Source: Hyphomicrobium sp.
Lineage (GTDB): Bacteria > Pseudomonadota > Alphaproteobacteria > Rhizobiales > Hyphomicrobiaceae
Direction: 5' to 3'
Assembly: GCA_022844105.1 (NCBI GenBank)
Contig: JALHMJ010000002.1
Location: 124,001 to 188,000 of the forward strand
Length of the DNA stretch: 64,000 bases
Shown in pieces: positions 46,022-54,581 of this stretch. The translations under genes and the position numbers were made by a program. Every line of letters begins with the position of its first letter. Positions within the stretch are counted from its first letter, which is position 1. The notes beneath the pieces are model-generated. The model saw only the letters and a program-made list of their open reading frames with translations. It did no database searches and was not told the origin of the DNA.

Positions 46022-46156
46022 GTTGGCATCACGACTTCGAGGCGCACTGTCTGGCTACTAACACCCCGTTCTTTCGTCGGCTGTTACACGCCTGATCGCG
46101 CCAAGTGGCGCGCTCAACCAATCAAAGGACTTTGAGCGCATCTGAAACGTCACCTA

Positions 46157-46182
46157 GTAACCTTCTCGATTGTCGCTGCGAA
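46157..46182 (+). promoter_or_regulatory. ECF sigma-type promoter (GTAACC-N16-CGAA)
   Basis: GTAACC and CGAA with 16 bases between, 48 bases before the cytochrome/Cys-repeat gene. Confidence 0.7.
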
Positions 46183-46230
46183 GTTGGAAAGAGGTCAGGA
46201 AACTTCGGTCCAACCAGGAGCACAGCAATC

Positions 46231-46926
46231 ATGCGGAAATTGACCAAAACTCTGCTTGGCGCGGTCGCGCTGCCGGTTGCAATGGCGGCCTCCACGTTGC
46301 CAACTGTTCGGGCCGCCTGCGGACCATGCCGGCCCAAGGCGTCGAACCCCTGCAGCCCTTGCGCAGCCAAGAAAGCCAAGAAGTCGGCTTGCGGTCCTTG
46401 CAACCCTTGTGCGGCCAAGAAGGCCAAATCCGCTTGCAATCCGTGCGCAGCGAAAAAGGCCAAAGCCCCCTGCAATCCATGCGCCGCCAAGAACCCGTGT
46501 GCAGCGAAGAACCCCTGTGCCGCGAAAAATCCCTGCAATCCTTGCTCGGCAGGAGATGCGCCGGTCCCAAAAGCATCGGAAGTGACCCGGCCGGCCGGCA
46601 CAAAGCCGTTCTCGGGCGATCGCGCGGCTCTCGTTGAACTCGGCAAAAAACTTTACTCTGATACCAATCTCAGCACCAATGAGATGTCCTGCGCCAGCTG
46701 CCACACCGACATGGCGGCATTCAATGCCACTTTCAAAAAGAACTATCCTCACCTCGTCCAAATGACGAAGGACGTGTCTCGTATGGACGAGATCACGGCC
46801 GAAGGCATGGTTCAATACTGTCTGATACGGCCGATGATGAGCAAGCCTTTACCGTGGGATTCAAAGGAGCTCGCCGCGCTCACCGCGTATGTCGAAGAGG
46901 TTCAGAAGGAATATGCAAAGCGCTGA
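46231..46926 (+). CDS. Secreted c-type cytochrome with N-terminal cysteine repeats
   Basis: A 231-residue protein with a signal peptide (about residues 1-28, ending VRAA), then a repeat region (about 29-113) of CNPCAAKK/CAAKNPC units with about 15 cysteines, and a C-terminal cytochrome c domain with the haem motif CASCH, preceded by ALVELGKKLYSDTNLSTNEMS, and later methionines able to act as the distal ligand. The repeat region is likely to bind soft metals such as copper or mercury. The ATG at 46231 gives the signal peptide. A close paralogue lacking the cytochrome domain follows. Confidence 0.8.
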   Translation: MRKLTKTLLGAVALPVAMAASTLPTVRAACGPCRPKASNPCSPCAAKKAKKSACGPCNPCAAKKAKSACNPCAAKKAKAPCNPCAAKNPCAAKNPCAAKNPCNPCSAGDAPVPKASEVTRPAGTKPFSGDRAALVELGKKLYSDTNLSTNEMSCASCHTDMAAFNATFKKNYPHLVQMTKDVSRMDEITAEGMVQYCLIRPMMSKPLPWDSKELAALTAYVEEVQKEYAKR

Positions 46927-46956
46927 GACTTTGAACATCAGGCAATTCATTGACCT

Positions 46957-46982
46957 GTAACCTTTGATCGCGCGCTCGCGAA
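46957..46982 (+). promoter_or_regulatory. ECF sigma-type promoter (GTAACC-N16-CGAA)
   Basis: GTAACC and CGAA with 16 bases between, 48 bases before the second Cys-repeat gene, the same distance as in front of the first one. Confidence 0.7.
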
Positions 46983-47030
46983 GGTTTGGTTGCGGCCATC
47001 GATGCCGCTCACAAGTGGAGAACATCTACA

Positions 47031-47324
47031 ATGCGCAAGATCACGAAATCCCTTCTCGGAGCGACCGTCGCTTTGCCTCTCGCAGTCGCCGCTGTCAACG
47101 TTTCGTCCGCCCGAGCGGCCTGCGGGCCGTGTAAGCCCAAGGCTGTCAATCCTTGCAACCCCTGCGCTGCTAAGAAAGCGGCTTCGCCGTGCAACCCATG
47201 CGCAGCGAAGAAGGCTGCAGCACCGTGTAACCCCTGCGCCGCCAAAAAGGCAGCGTCTCCCTGCAATCCCTGCGCCGCCAAGAAGGCTGCATCGCCCTGC
47301 AATCCTTGCGCAGCTAAGAAGTAG
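47031..47324 (+). CDS. Secreted cysteine-repeat protein
   Basis: A 97-residue protein: signal peptide of about 28 residues nearly identical in pattern to that of the upstream cytochrome, then CGPCKPKAVNP and five PCNPCAAKK units giving 12 cysteines in about 70 residues, with lysines in between. It is a paralogue of the upstream N-terminal region. Metal binding in the periplasm is the obvious inference, but modification of the cysteines cannot be excluded. Confidence 0.75.
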   Translation: MRKITKSLLGATVALPLAVAAVNVSSARAACGPCKPKAVNPCNPCAAKKAASPCNPCAAKKAAAPCNPCAAKKAASPCNPCAAKKAASPCNPCAAKK

Positions 47325-47394
47325 TCGGGCCGGGGCCCATATCCCCCTCAATGCGTCGAACTCGAGGATCGTGGGGAAAACCAAATCCTTCTTT

Positions 47395-47469
47395 TTGCTG
47401 GGTCCCATCCGATCCAGCAAGAGCAGGAAGCCCTTCTTCGTACTCTTCCCTTCGTAATGGGCTTCCTGC
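47395..47469 (+). terminator. Two hairpins after the cysteine-repeat gene
   Basis: A first hairpin has 7-base arms (47395-47401 and 47414-47420). A second has perfect 11-base arms (47423-47433 and 47459-47469) around a 25-base loop. Neither has a T-tract, so they may end or stabilise the upstream mRNA. Confidence 0.4.
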
Positions 47470-47615
47470 CGTTCTTGAACTCACAATTTCAGAGGCGTCC
47501 TGAGGATGCGATCATCGTGTTCGCCGCAGCACGGGACGTTGTCCGTAGTACGGGCGTACCATTCGGTATTAGGGCGCCGATGAAGACCTGCGCCGATAAC
47601 CACGGAGATATGACG

Positions 47616-48482
47616 ATGCCGGGATTGCGCCAGGACCGAAGAGCCATTTTACGTCATCTCTTGGTCGCGGGTGCTGCATTCTACGCAGTAGCTGGCCTTG
47701 AGTTCATCGGCTCAGCAAATGCTGCCGAGCCTTCTGACCTTTTCAGAAAGGCCGCGGACGGTTCGACGTCAACGGTGGATCATTCGGCTTGGGACAAGTT
47801 GCTGAAGACCTACGTCAAGGCGGCTCCCGACGGTCTGAATCGAGTCGACTACGCGGCATTCAGAAACACGGGGCAGGGCGAATTGAAGCTCTATATCCGC
47901 CGGCTCGAAGCCGTCGATCCTCAGGCTCTGGACAGAGCCGAACAATTCGCGCTGCTTGCCAATCTTTACAACGCCAAGACGATCGACATCGTTCTGGACC
48001 ACTACCCGGTCAAGTCGATCAAGGACATTTCACTTGGTGGCGGATTGTTCGCGTCCTTGAGCGGCGGCCCGTGGAAGGCCAAGGTACTCAAGATGAGCGG
48101 CGTGGAACTCAGCCTTGATGACATCGAACATGGCATTCTCCGGCCCCAGTTCAAGGACCCGCGCGTACATTACGCAGTCAATTGCGCTTCGGTCGGGTGC
48201 CCAAATCTTCAGGCTGAGGCCCTGACGGGCGCAAAGCTAGGACAACAACTCGACGCCGGTGCGCGAACCTATATCAATCATTCGCGCGGCGTGAGCGTCA
48301 CGTCAGGCGGAGTGGTCGTGTCGTCCATCTACAATTGGTTTAAGCCTGACTTCGGCGGCACCGATGGTGGCGTACTGGTACACCTTCGCAAATACGCAGG
48401 CCCGGAACTCCTGGCCAAGTTGACATCGACGGCATCGCTCAGCGGCCACCAATACGATTGGAGCCTGAACGACGCGCGGTGA
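47616..48482 (+). CDS. DUF547 family exported protein
   Basis: A 288-residue protein with a possible Tat signal (RRAILRHLLVAGAAF) and the DUF547 domain (DYAAFRNTGQGELKLYIRRLEAVDP, EQFALLANLYNAKTI, and VNCASVGCPNL near residue 190). These are seen in outer-surface and periplasmic proteins of unknown role, sometimes with a thiol-protease-like fold. A GGAG 8 bases before the ATG at 47616 decides the start. Confidence 0.8.
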   Translation: MPGLRQDRRAILRHLLVAGAAFYAVAGLEFIGSANAAEPSDLFRKAADGSTSTVDHSAWDKLLKTYVKAAPDGLNRVDYAAFRNTGQGELKLYIRRLEAVDPQALDRAEQFALLANLYNAKTIDIVLDHYPVKSIKDISLGGGLFASLSGGPWKAKVLKMSGVELSLDDIEHGILRPQFKDPRVHYAVNCASVGCPNLQAEALTGAKLGQQLDAGARTYINHSRGVSVTSGGVVVSSIYNWFKPDFGGTDGGVLVHLRKYAGPELLAKLTSTASLSGHQYDWSLNDAR

Positions 48483-48497
48483 CGAGGAGCGGAACGT

Positions 48498-49622
48498 ATG
48501 ACGGGCACCTGTCGACGGTCGAACCCTTTCGCACGCCTAGGACACTGGGCATTCACATGGTTCCTCTTGATGGCCATGAATGCCGCGATGACCGTGCCAA
48601 CCCTCGCCTCACCCGACATCTGGAGGCGTGAAGGTTGGGGGCGGACCGACTTCTCGAAGCGTTCAATAGAATGGAGCGAGATCGTCTCGGGTGGGCCGCC
48701 GAAAGATGGCATCCCTTCGATCGACGAGCCGCGGTTTGTCCCAGCCGTTGAAGAAAAGCAGATAGCGGCGGACGAGCCCGTCATCGGGCTCGAAATCAAT
48801 AGGGAAGCGCGCGCCTACCCCATCCGCATTCTGATCTGGCATGAAATTGTCAACGACACGGTCGGCGGGGTACCGGTCGCGGTCACGTATTGCCCACTGT
48901 GCAATGCGGCGATCGTCTTCGACCGTCGCGCTGCCGGCCAAACTCTCACCTTCGGCACCTCGGGCAAACTCCGCCGCTCCGATCTCGTAATGTACGACCG
49001 GGAAACAGAGAGCTGGTGGCAGCAATTCATGGGTGACGCGATCGTCGGGACGCTGACCGGCGAGAAGCTCCGGATGATCCCGTCTCGTCTGGAGTCCTTT
49101 TCCCTGTTCAAGGAGCGCAACCCAAGCGGCCAAGTGCTGGTGCCGAACGATCCCAGCTCGCGGGCCTATGGCCGCAATCCCTACGAGGGCTACGACACGA
49201 GCGCCATTCCTTTTTTTTACCGCGGCGAATTTCGGAAGGGCATCGATCCCATGGTGCGGGTCGTGGTGGTGCGTGAGGGGAACGCCGCAGTTGCCGTGAC
49301 CCTGGAACTACTTCGAAAAGAGCAAAAGATCGAGATCGCGGATTACGCGTTGTCGTGGAGTGACGGCCAGGCCTCGGCTCTCGATCATGCGACGGTTGCC
49401 GGCGGGCGTGACGTTGGCAACGTCGTCGCCCAGAAATCAACCGGCGGACGCCTCGCGGATATCCCCTACGACGTCACGTTCGCCTTCGTATTCCACGCCT
49501 TCCATCCCGAGGGGGAGATTATCCAGAAGTGCCCAGCGGAACAGTCAAAACAGGGTTCAACGCAAGTGACCGCCGCCAATATTGCCCAGAGGCTGCGCTG
49601 CAACTCAGTGGTTTCAGATTGA
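48498..49622 (+). CDS. DUF3179 domain-containing protein
   Basis: A 374-residue protein with an N-terminal hydrophobic segment (about 15-37) and the DUF3179 domain: AYPIRILIWHEIVNDTVGGVPVAVTYCPLCNAAIVFDR (landmark YCPLCNAA), GKLRRSDLVMYDRETESWWQQ. The family function is unknown; the CPLC pair may be redox active or bind metal. It follows the DUF547 gene by 15 bases. Confidence 0.85.
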   Translation: MTGTCRRSNPFARLGHWAFTWFLLMAMNAAMTVPTLASPDIWRREGWGRTDFSKRSIEWSEIVSGGPPKDGIPSIDEPRFVPAVEEKQIAADEPVIGLEINREARAYPIRILIWHEIVNDTVGGVPVAVTYCPLCNAAIVFDRRAAGQTLTFGTSGKLRRSDLVMYDRETESWWQQFMGDAIVGTLTGEKLRMIPSRLESFSLFKERNPSGQVLVPNDPSSRAYGRNPYEGYDTSAIPFFYRGEFRKGIDPMVRVVVVREGNAAVAVTLELLRKEQKIEIADYALSWSDGQASALDHATVAGGRDVGNVVAQKSTGGRLADIPYDVTFAFVFHAFHPEGEIIQKCPAEQSKQGSTQVTAANIAQRLRCNSVVSD

Positions 49623-50287
49623 GCGGCTGCTTTCACAGATTGTCGGCATTGTGTTCAGCGGCTTTCGGTATTTTGCTTCTGATGTTGGCCAGCCGACCTC
49701 TCGCCGCAGCGGAACGGATCCTCGCCGATCCAGCACGCATGCTCGTTTCAGCAGATAAGGTTGATTTCATCGGCGCAAATACCCTGGGTGTAGAGTCGGG
49801 CCCATTTGGACGCTGCCTGCGCAGCACACCTAGCCGCTCGGCATCGGCGCTCTATCAACGCGTGAATATCACTAGCGAGGCGCTGCGCGACGTGCATTGG
49901 ACGTGGAGTGTTGATCGCTTGCAGCAGTCGGCTGATATCCGCAAACTAAGCAGGGAGGACGTCGGTGCAACAATCATGTTCATCTTTGGCGAGCCCTCGT
50001 TTTTCAACAAGGACGTCCCGACGTTGGCATATGTCTGGACGGCGACGCCTGTCGCCAATGGTGTGGCTCTGCCGTCTCAGCGCTATCGCACTCTGGCCTA
50101 TATCCAGTTGCGCGGGCGCGCCGATGTTGGCCGGTGGCAGCAGGAGGAACGCAACGTGGCGGCGGATTTCCGGTCCGTCTTCGGCCGCGAACCGGGCCAG
50201 CTCAAATATATCGCGGTCTTCAACGACAACGATCAGACGAACGAGGCCACGTCGGCCTTGTTCGGGCCAATTGTCAGCGTGCAATAG
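49529..50287 (+). CDS. DUF3047 family exported protein
   Basis: A frame of 252 residues whose DUF3047 domain covers about residues 75-250 (HWTWSVDRLQQSADIRKLSREDVGA, YVWTATPVANG, RNVAADFRSVFG). A signal peptide lies near residues 38-61 and would fit a TTG start at 49640, avoiding a 94-base overlap with the DUF3179 gene. The 3' end overlaps the convergent C92-type gene by 14 bases. Confidence 0.7.
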   Translation: MPSGTVKTGFNASDRRQYCPEAALQLSGFRLSGCFHRLSALCSAAFGILLLMLASRPLAAAERILADPARMLVSADKVDFIGANTLGVESGPFGRCLRSTPSRSASALYQRVNITSEALRDVHWTWSVDRLQQSADIRKLSREDVGATIMFIFGEPSFFNKDVPTLAYVWTATPVANGVALPSQRYRTLAYIQLRGRADVGRWQQEERNVAADFRSVFGREPGQLKYIAVFNDNDQTNEATSALFGPIVSVQ

Positions 50288-51143
50288 TCTGATTGCCAGG
50301 CTCGGATGGCCCGGGGGTTGTCTCAAGAACGACTGCTTTCCCATTCTCACGCGCTTCGGGCTGATCGGCAGATCTGTCCGCCCATCTCAACCGTCGGTGG
50401 TCGAATCCGCCTTCGATCGTCGGCTTCACGATCTGGAAGTACGGCGACAGATCGAAATCGCGCGGCGCGAACAGGCTGTGGTGGCGGATGTGCAGGATCT
50501 CCTCCCGGCTGTACGCGCTCTCAACCCACTGATGCTGTGGAACACGCTCGATGCGCGGCAGGATCGGGTAGCGCACGCTTTGGAAGGCCTGGGCGATGAG
50601 CGTTGAGCAAATGGCACGCGTCGGCTCGCCGGAGCCGAGCGCAATCATACGCCGCCGCCACCGCACAGGAACGGGCGGGGTTGGGAACAGGTAGCGCGCC
50701 AGATCGACGATGTTTCGCGTATCGTACTGGTTGCCGAGCCGCTCCATCGCGAACGAAACGACCTGCCGCTGCTCGTCCGGGTTCAGGCCGACTGCCCGGC
50801 ATATGCGTGTGTTGAACGAGGCGTACTTGGAAAGCGGTACGGCCGTCACGCCTTCTCCGATGTTGACCTCGAGCAGAGCGCGCGGCTCGCCGCCGTCTGC
50901 TGGGACTCCAAGCGCGTCACCGATATAGAGAGTTGCGTGCGACCACGTGGATTGGGTCAGGTACTTTATCGCCGATGCGACTTTCTGGTTGCCCTCGATG
51001 AGCAGAACATCGGCCGGCTTGAGAGTCCGGCGCAGCGTTTCGGGATCGGACGGGGTGAACGGCTCGTAACCGCTGGCCGGCGCTTCGATGCGTTCGGCGA
51101 TCAGGCGGCCGATGCGGTCGAGAACGGTGTCGAACAGTGCCAT
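50274..51143 (-). CDS. YiiX/YebB-like papain-fold hydrolase (peptidase C92 type)
   Basis: A 289-residue protein with the permuted NlpC/P60 (C92) core: LKPADVLLIEGNQKVASAIKYLTQSTWSHATLYIG gives the histidine (WSHATLYIG), and AICSTLIAQAF gives the catalytic cysteine (the family order is histidine first). It lies 18 bases after the DoxX gene on the same strand, as the last gene of the bufferin operon. Substrate unknown; such enzymes cleave amide or lipid ester bonds. Confidence 0.75.
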   Translation of the reverse strand: MALFDTVLDRIGRLIAERIEAPASGYEPFTPSDPETLRRTLKPADVLLIEGNQKVASAIKYLTQSTWSHATLYIGDALGVPADGGEPRALLEVNIGEGVTAVPLSKYASFNTRICRAVGLNPDEQRQVVSFAMERLGNQYDTRNIVDLARYLFPTPPVPVRWRRRMIALGSGEPTRAICSTLIAQAFQSVRYPILPRIERVPQHQWVESAYSREEILHIRHHSLFAPRDFDLSPYFQIVKPTIEGGFDHRRLRWADRSADQPEARENGKAVVLETTPGPSEPGNQTIAR

Positions 51144-51161
51144 CTTCGCCCACACTCCGGG

Positions 51162-51641
51162 TCATCCACGACCGACTTTCACGGGGCGCTCGCTGCCGAA
51201 CAAGCCCGAAGCTTCGTGGCGCATTCGGATCAAGTGGTCGATCGACAGTGCGCCAGCGCCGTTCTTCATAATGACAAGTAATGCGACCGCCCATAGACCG
51301 TGCGTCATGTAGGCGTCGGGATAGACGAAGGTCTGGATCACGGCGGTCATACCCAAGAGCACCGCTGCGGCAAACCGCGCCCCGAACCCTGACCACAGCA
51401 GAAGCGGCATAGTGAGCTCGGCTGTGGTCGCCATGTACGCGGCCAATGCGGTCGGGATCAGAGGAACCTTGTACTCTTCGGCAAACAGGAAAAACGTTCC
51501 AGGCTTGATGCTGAACCCGTCGATCTTGGTCAGTCCAGAATTGAAGAACACCAAACCAACGATAACGCGCGCCAAGAGGACGATCAGCGAAACGGGGATG
51601 CGCTCGAAGCGCTTAATGAAAGCGGCGACCAATGCGTACAC
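51162..51641 (-). CDS. DoxX family membrane protein of the bufferin operon
   Basis: A 159-residue protein with four transmembrane segments and DoxX landmarks LLARVIVGLVFFNSGLTKIDGF and PLIPTALAAYMATTAEL. DoxX genes close many DUF2282-DUF692-DUF2063 (gig or buf) operons and are thought to act in the redox or membrane step. Its start overlaps the bufC-like stop by 29 bases. Confidence 0.8.
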   Translation of the reverse strand: MYALVAAFIKRFERIPVSLIVLLARVIVGLVFFNSGLTKIDGFSIKPGTFFLFAEEYKVPLIPTALAAYMATTAELTMPLLLWSGFGARFAAAVLLGMTAVIQTFVYPDAYMTHGLWAVALLVIMKNGAGALSIDHLIRMRHEASGLFGSERPVKVGRG

Positions 51642-52446
51642 GATCAGCGTCCTCTGTTTGAGATCTGCATTCTGGCGACCTAACTACAACAGAAGTGAAG
51701 GCACCGACCTCGATGAGTCCTGCGAGCGCAATTTGGACGTTGAACGATCCGTCACGCGCCAAGGCATATTGTGCAGCTTTGCCGAGGCATACGCTCGCTC
51801 GAACCGCGCGCAGGAACGCCTGAATACCATCCGTCAGCGGGATTACGAGGACCTGCAGAGAGGGTCTCATTACAAGAGCGGCCTCGCCTCCCACATTGAT
51901 GTCTATCGTCCGCACGTCATCATCCAAGGTATTGGTCTTCCAGATCGACACGATCGGAAATGGCGAGGCTATGATGCTGGATGAAGGATGAAGCTCAAAT
52001 ACGGTATTGGCGGTGGAGTACGCTGGGATCTGTTTAAGATCCCTGGCCGCGATAGGCTTGCGGTCACAGGCATGGTAGGCCCGCAACCTAAGCCATTCCA
52101 AGCGTGCAACATCACCGAGATAGGGCAGATCGGAGACCGGCCCGAATTGATTGATGAAGCATGGAAAATCGTTACCATACTGGCTGAGTATGGGCGAGGC
52201 AGGAGGATTGGCGCGGATATACGCGCGCGCCATGGCGCGGAAGAACTCTTCTCCCACCAACCGGGTCACGACGGGGAAATAGGCTTCGAGGACGTCCGAA
52301 AGGCTCGAGAGCACATTATTGCGGTAGACGTTGAAGCGCCGCAGGGGATGGCGACCGGTGTGGCTCGTCACATCCGACGGGGGCCCCGAATGAGGGTCGA
52401 AAATGGCGGCGACAAATTCTGAATGGGACTGACGCAGATCAATCAT
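51613..52446 (-). CDS. bufC: DUF2063 protein, BufC-like partner of the bufferin-modifying enzyme
   Basis: A 277-residue protein with the DUF2063 N-terminal pattern RRFNVYRNNVLSSLSDVLEAYFPVVTRLVGEEFF (landmark FNVYRNNV) and LGDVARLEWLRLRAYHA. In bufferin biosynthesis BufC pairs with the iron oxidase BufB and helps to bind the precursor. The start at 52446 overlaps the bufB stop by 4 bases, so they are coupled. A longer start at 52590 would run far into bufB. Confidence 0.85.
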   Translation of the reverse strand: MIDLRQSHSEFVAAIFDPHSGPPSDVTSHTGRHPLRRFNVYRNNVLSSLSDVLEAYFPVVTRLVGEEFFRAMARAYIRANPPASPILSQYGNDFPCFINQFGPVSDLPYLGDVARLEWLRLRAYHACDRKPIAARDLKQIPAYSTANTVFELHPSSSIIASPFPIVSIWKTNTLDDDVRTIDINVGGEAALVMRPSLQVLVIPLTDGIQAFLRAVRASVCLGKAAQYALARDGSFNVQIALAGLIEVGAFTSVVVRSPECRSQTEDADRVRIGRRFH

Positions 52447-53285
52447 TTTGGCGCTCCACGCGTCGCCAAGAGGCGATCTGCCCGCTGCGCTTCTGCATGC
52501 AGAATGCGCCAGGGCGGAACGTCGTTGTCCCATTCGATAAGAGTCGGCTTTGCTCCGTCGCTCTGGATCGCCCGCGAAAACAATTCCCAAACTGGATCGC
52601 TGACTTCCGACCCATGAGAATCGATCAGGAGGGGGGCACTTGAGTCATCAGAGTCATGGGCATGACCTCCGAGATGGATCTCGCCAACACGCTCCATGGG
52701 GAACGCATCGATATAGCCCCTGGGATCAAATCCGTGGTTTGTAGCCGAGACGTAAACATTATTGACGTCGAGCAGAAGGCCGCAGCCGGTGTGTTGGGCA
52801 ATGGCGGTCAGAAACTCGATCTCGGACATGTCCGTGCTTTGAAAGCGGACGTACGTCGACGGATTCTCGATCAGAATCGTGCGGCCGAGGAATGTTTGAA
52901 CGTCATCAATGTGCTGGCAAACATACTTCAGGGTATGTTTGTTGTACGGCAATGGCAGAAGATCGTTGACGAAAACTCCTTCGTGTGTCGACCAGGCCAG
53001 ATGCTCAGACACTAAGCTTGGCTCATAACGGTCACAAACAGCCTTGAGCAGCGTGAGATGAAGTCGGCTAATAGGGGCAGCGCCGCCAATCGACAAACCG
53101 ACGCCATGAACGGACAATGGATAGCGGTTTCGGATCAGACCGAGAAAGTGGTGCGGTGGACCACCCGCCTCCATATAGTTCTCGGCATGGATTTCGAACC
53201 ACCCGATGTCCGGACCCTTCTCAACGATTTCCTCGTAGTGCTCGGGCTTGAGCCCGACCCCGGCGCGTTCCGGGATCGGGTCCAT
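52443..53285 (-). CDS. bufB: DUF692 multinuclear non-haem iron oxidase, BufB-like
   Basis: A 280-residue TIM-barrel protein of the MNIO (DUF692) family with landmarks RAGVGLKPEHY, DIGWFEIHAENYM, LSVHGVGLSIGG, SEHLAW, LLLDVNNVYVSA and GEIHLGGHAHD, the last three carrying metal ligands. BufB enzymes convert cysteines of BufA peptides to thiooxazoles. The start at 53285 fits family length. It carries its own ECF-type promoter at 53463-53488. Confidence 0.9.
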   Translation of the reverse strand: MDPIPERAGVGLKPEHYEEIVEKGPDIGWFEIHAENYMEAGGPPHHFLGLIRNRYPLSVHGVGLSIGGAAPISRLHLTLLKAVCDRYEPSLVSEHLAWSTHEGVFVNDLLPLPYNKHTLKYVCQHIDDVQTFLGRTILIENPSTYVRFQSTDMSEIEFLTAIAQHTGCGLLLDVNNVYVSATNHGFDPRGYIDAFPMERVGEIHLGGHAHDSDDSSAPLLIDSHGSEVSDPVWELFSRAIQSDGAKPTLIEWDNDVPPWRILHAEAQRADRLLATRGAPK

Positions 53286-53462
53286 CGCCGTGTCGTGGAG
53301 GATCTTTTTCACGGCGCAAACTCCGCTAGCGCCACAGTCGCTCGTACGCGCCAGCCCCTGTTTAGTGAAGTCGGCTTCGAACGAGTAAGCCTCCGCCTGT
53401 CCCAATCTCCGGTGCATGATTTGGCCTTTCGTAGTGGGGCGGCATGCTCAACTACTGCCTAC

Positions 53463-53488
53463 TTCGCACGACCGGTTGCCAAGGTTAC
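53463..53488 (-). promoter_or_regulatory. ECF sigma-type promoter (GTAACC-N16-CGAA) before bufB
   Basis: On the minus strand GTAACC and CGAA with 16 bases between, about 180 bases before the bufB-like start and just after the Tyr/His-rich gene. Confidence 0.65.
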
Positions 53489-53507
53489 GGGCCACGCTCG
53501 ACCGGCA

Positions 53508-53840
53508 TCACCAGCCATAGCCGTGGCCATAGCCGTGGTAGCTATGGGGGTAGTAATGCGGCCGGTAGTAGGACCCATACGAATAATACCGGGGAGCGTA
53601 GCCGTACGAGTAGTATGGAGAGTGCGTGTAGCGGTGCCGGCGGTAGCCGCCCCCGAACTGATGCCTTCCGAAGTGGCGAGCGCCGCGAAATCCGTGATGC
53701 CCGTAACGGACTTCAGTTACCGCACCGGATTTTGCGGGACCGAGTGCCAGATAAGGCATCGCCGCAACGGATGGAATGGGAGCAAGAGCAAGAAGGCACG
53801 CTCCCCCAAGAGCCGACGCAATCGCGAATATCTTGAACAT
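53508..53840 (-). CDS. Secreted Tyr/His/Gly-rich protein in the bufferin locus
   Basis: A 110-residue protein with a signal peptide (about 1-27) followed by a Tyr/His/Arg/Gly-rich tail (GHHGFRGARHFGRHQFGGGYRRHRY, then repeated SYGY/YYRPHYYPH) able to coordinate metals through histidines. It lies between bufA and bufB and has its own ECF-type promoter. No homologue of known function is recognised; such proteins are common in this order of bacteria. Confidence 0.7.
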   Translation of the reverse strand: MFKIFAIASALGGACLLALAPIPSVAAMPYLALGPAKSGAVTEVRYGHHGFRGARHFGRHQFGGGYRRHRYTHSPYYSYGYAPRYYSYGSYYRPHYYPHSYHGYGHGYGW

Positions 53841-53969
53841 GGGTGTCGTACTCCTTTTTTGAGCGGAACAGACTTGGACGTCCGTCTGCCAAACGGGCTG
53901 TCGCATCCACGAGGTACGGACCGAGGGTTCGGGGCTCGGCTTTTCGCCGCGGACGCTACTACTTTCTAT

Positions 53970-53995
53970 TTCGTACCAGCGTCGCATCAGGTTTC
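53970..53995 (-). promoter_or_regulatory. ECF sigma-type promoter (GAAACC-N16-CGAA)
   Basis: On the minus strand GAAACC and CGAA with 16 bases between, 130 bases before the Tyr/His-rich gene. The rest of the 355-base gap between that gene and bufA shows no other feature. Confidence 0.55.
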
Positions 53996-54195
53996 GAGAT
54001 TAAGAAGCGATGCACTTCACGAAGCCGCGAGGCTGTTGAAATCGCTCTGCCGGAAAGTCTGACCTGGCAGACAAACTCGAACCCGACCCCAGACAGTGCC
54101 GGAGTCGGGTTCATCGCCGTGACCGGGATGAGGGGAATATCCCTTGGCCGCTGTGCGGAGCACCGGGGGGAGGGACGGCGGCCCACGGCGAAATC

Positions 54196-54534
54196 TCAGG
54201 CTTCGCTGCAGTCGTATGTGCCTGCACGATCGGAGATGCACTTCAGACTTCCGTTGCCAAGCGGCGTCACGACCTTATCGCAAGTGCCCTTCTTCACGAG
54301 GCTCCATGAGTTGCCTTGATAGTCGACCTTATTCGTTCCGGCACAGGTCGTGCCTTTGCCAGCTTTGCAATCGTTTTTGCCGGCAAGTGCTATGCCGAAG
54401 CACTTCTCCATGTCCTTCATCATGTCAGTGTCTGCAGCGTTTGCCCTGGAAACCGTGCTCAAACCAAGGGCAGCAGCAAACATGCCGGCCACGGCCAGTG
54501 TCGAAGCTTGCGTCATCTTACAACTCATAGTCAT
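54196..54534 (-). CDS. bufA: DUF2282 protein, bufferin precursor (BufA-like)
   Basis: A 112-residue protein with a signal peptide ending near ANAAD and a mature part with six cysteines, following the DUF2282 pattern: [38 protein letters not shown]. In bufferins the first two cysteines in this segment become thiooxazoles that bind copper. GGAG lies 5 bases before the ATG at 54534. It is headed by an ECF-type promoter. Confidence 0.9.
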   Translation of the reverse strand: MTMSCKMTQASTLAVAGMFAAALGLSTVSRANAADTDMMKDMEKCFGIALAGKNDCKAGKGTTCAGTNKVDYQGNSWSLVKKGTCDKVVTPLGNGSLKCISDRAGTYDCSEA

Positions 54535-54581
54535 AGTTCTCCTGCGATTGAGATGGAGGCACGGGCCTCACATACTCAACT

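Noticed and set aside
47131-47324. Considered as a CRISPR or tandem non-coding repeat
   Set aside because: The 36-base units keep frame and encode Cys-Asn-Pro-Cys repeats behind a signal peptide.
53058-54062. Plus-strand frame of 334 codons across bufB and the Tyr/His-rich gene
   Set aside because: Antisense to two genes with clear signal peptide or DUF692 features; its valine-rich part is the complement of the Tyr/His repeats.
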